DNA from: an uncultured Bacteroidales bacterium
GTDB taxonomy: Bacteria; Bacteroidota; Bacteroidia; Bacteroidales; Paludibacteraceae
NCBI GenBank assembly: GCA_946403215.1
Contig: CAMIZG010000006.1
Span: 1 to 62,122 of the forward strand
Direction: 5' to 3'
DNA length: 62,122 nucleotides
The translations under genes were made by a program, and so were the position numbers. Within the stretch, counting starts at the first letter, position 1; each line of letters opens with the position of its first letter. Positions 61,829 to 62,122 of this stretch are shown here, one piece after another. The notes under the pieces are model-generated. The model saw only the letters and a list, made by a program, of their open reading frames with translations. It was not told the DNA's origin and did not search any database.

Positions 61829-61859
61829 CAAAGTTATAAAAATTTTTTGAATTATGCAA
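61829..61859 (-). promoter_or_regulatory. Promoter of xpt
   Basis: On the minus strand: TTGC (61859-61856), 19 nt, TAACTTTG (61836-61829). Confidence 0.85.
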
Positions 61860-61960
61860 ATAATTCGTTTGAGCGAAGCGAAATACGAACAGATACTATA
61901 GGCCAAAAATGGTAGCGTTCGCATATCATGCCTGCAGAGAGACATAAAATTTCGTTGTCA

Positions 61961-62122
61961 TCATAGCATATAATACTTGGTCAGGAACCAGGTGCGGTCC
62001 CAGTCCACGATGTGCACGTCAGCTTCTTTGGCAGGATGGATGTCATTATCGTCCAGTACCATTACGCGTTTGTCCTTGAGGTCATACAGCGGCCACTCTT
62101 TGGCCTTGCCGTCGGGGGACTG
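61961..62122 (-). CDS. C-terminal end of a probable carboxylesterase, cut by the window edge
   Basis: Only the last 53 codons are present; the 5' part lies beyond the right edge. The frame (stop TGA complementary to 61961-61963) reads KEWPLYDLKDKRVMVLDDND, then a segment ending VDWDRTWFLTKYYML. The W-P-x-Y ... M-V-L-D pattern resembles the C-terminus of type B carboxylesterases (PnbA family), which end with the same layout. The call rests on a short stretch, so it is tentative. No catalytic residue is inside the window. Confidence 0.5.
   Translation of the reverse strand, partial: QSPDGKAKEWPLYDLKDKRVMVLDDNDIHPAKEADVHIVDWDRTWFLTKYYML

Noticed and set aside
1..62122. tRNA, rRNA, CRISPR arrays, insertion sequences or prophage genes
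   Set aside because: No cloverleaf, direct-repeat spacer array, transposase or phage structural gene was seen by eye; small RNAs cannot be excluded this way.

Overview
The window looks like chromosomal DNA of an anaerobic member of the Bacteroidales. I base this on the promoter form (TTGC, 19 nt, TAnnTTTG, seen ten times), A-rich leaders without Shine-Dalgarno sequences, a TonB-dependent receptor next to a DUF5689 lipoprotein, type 9 secretion (T9SS) sorting tails, a short PGDH-type SerA, and anaerobic enzymes (pyruvate:ferredoxin oxidoreductase, class III ribonucleotide reductase). I see no rRNA, tRNA, CRISPR array, insertion sequence, prophage or integrase. Most genes are housekeeping and tightly packed.

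Layout. (1) 1-6197, plus: serC (cut by the window edge), serA, a T9SS type B cargo protein, holA, metK with a candidate SAM-II-like riboswitch, and lspA, closed by a two-way terminator at 6220-6239. (2) 6385-15411, minus: probably one long operon from the promoter at 15478-15508: TPR membrane protein, ribH, lysC, YitT-like protein, sugar nucleotidyltransferase, galE, dcp, aminotransferase. (3) 15536-26859, minus: AAA-type ATPase, nifJ, a beta-barrel protein, gmk, nadD, a small HTH-like protein, two tandem paralogous outer-membrane proteins, apbE and a DUF4837 lipoprotein. (4) 27078-31487, minus: an SPFH/prohibitin protein and a large secreted protein, each with its own promoter. (5) 31668-49984, plus: a 1630-residue TamB-Omp85 fusion, RelA/SpoT homologue, DUF1573 protein, meaB, dnaB, asnS, TonB-dependent receptor, DUF5689 lipoprotein, CvpA-like protein and an unknown. 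(6) 50045-55161, minus: nrdG, nrdD with a long structured leader, and an orphan sensor histidine kinase. (7) 55270-60575, plus: a His-rich CcdA/DsbD-like membrane protein, trmN6-like methyltransferase, ispE, a TPR protein and a TraB/GumN protein. (8) 60616-62122, minus: a decayed small gene, xpt, and the 3' end of a probable carboxylesterase.

The most striking feature is the single reading frame at 31668-36560. It joins an inner-membrane-anchored TamB (AsmA-like) bridge to an Omp85/TamA-type outer-membrane barrel with no POTRA domain visible, so one chain could span the whole envelope. Next are a SAM-II-like element before metK, a 36-bp symmetric promoter pair at 55167-55202 whose two promoters overlap face to face, and short phased tandem arrays (7-, 8-, 9- and 11-bp units) in several intergenic spacers, some running from the stop codon of one gene to the start of the next.
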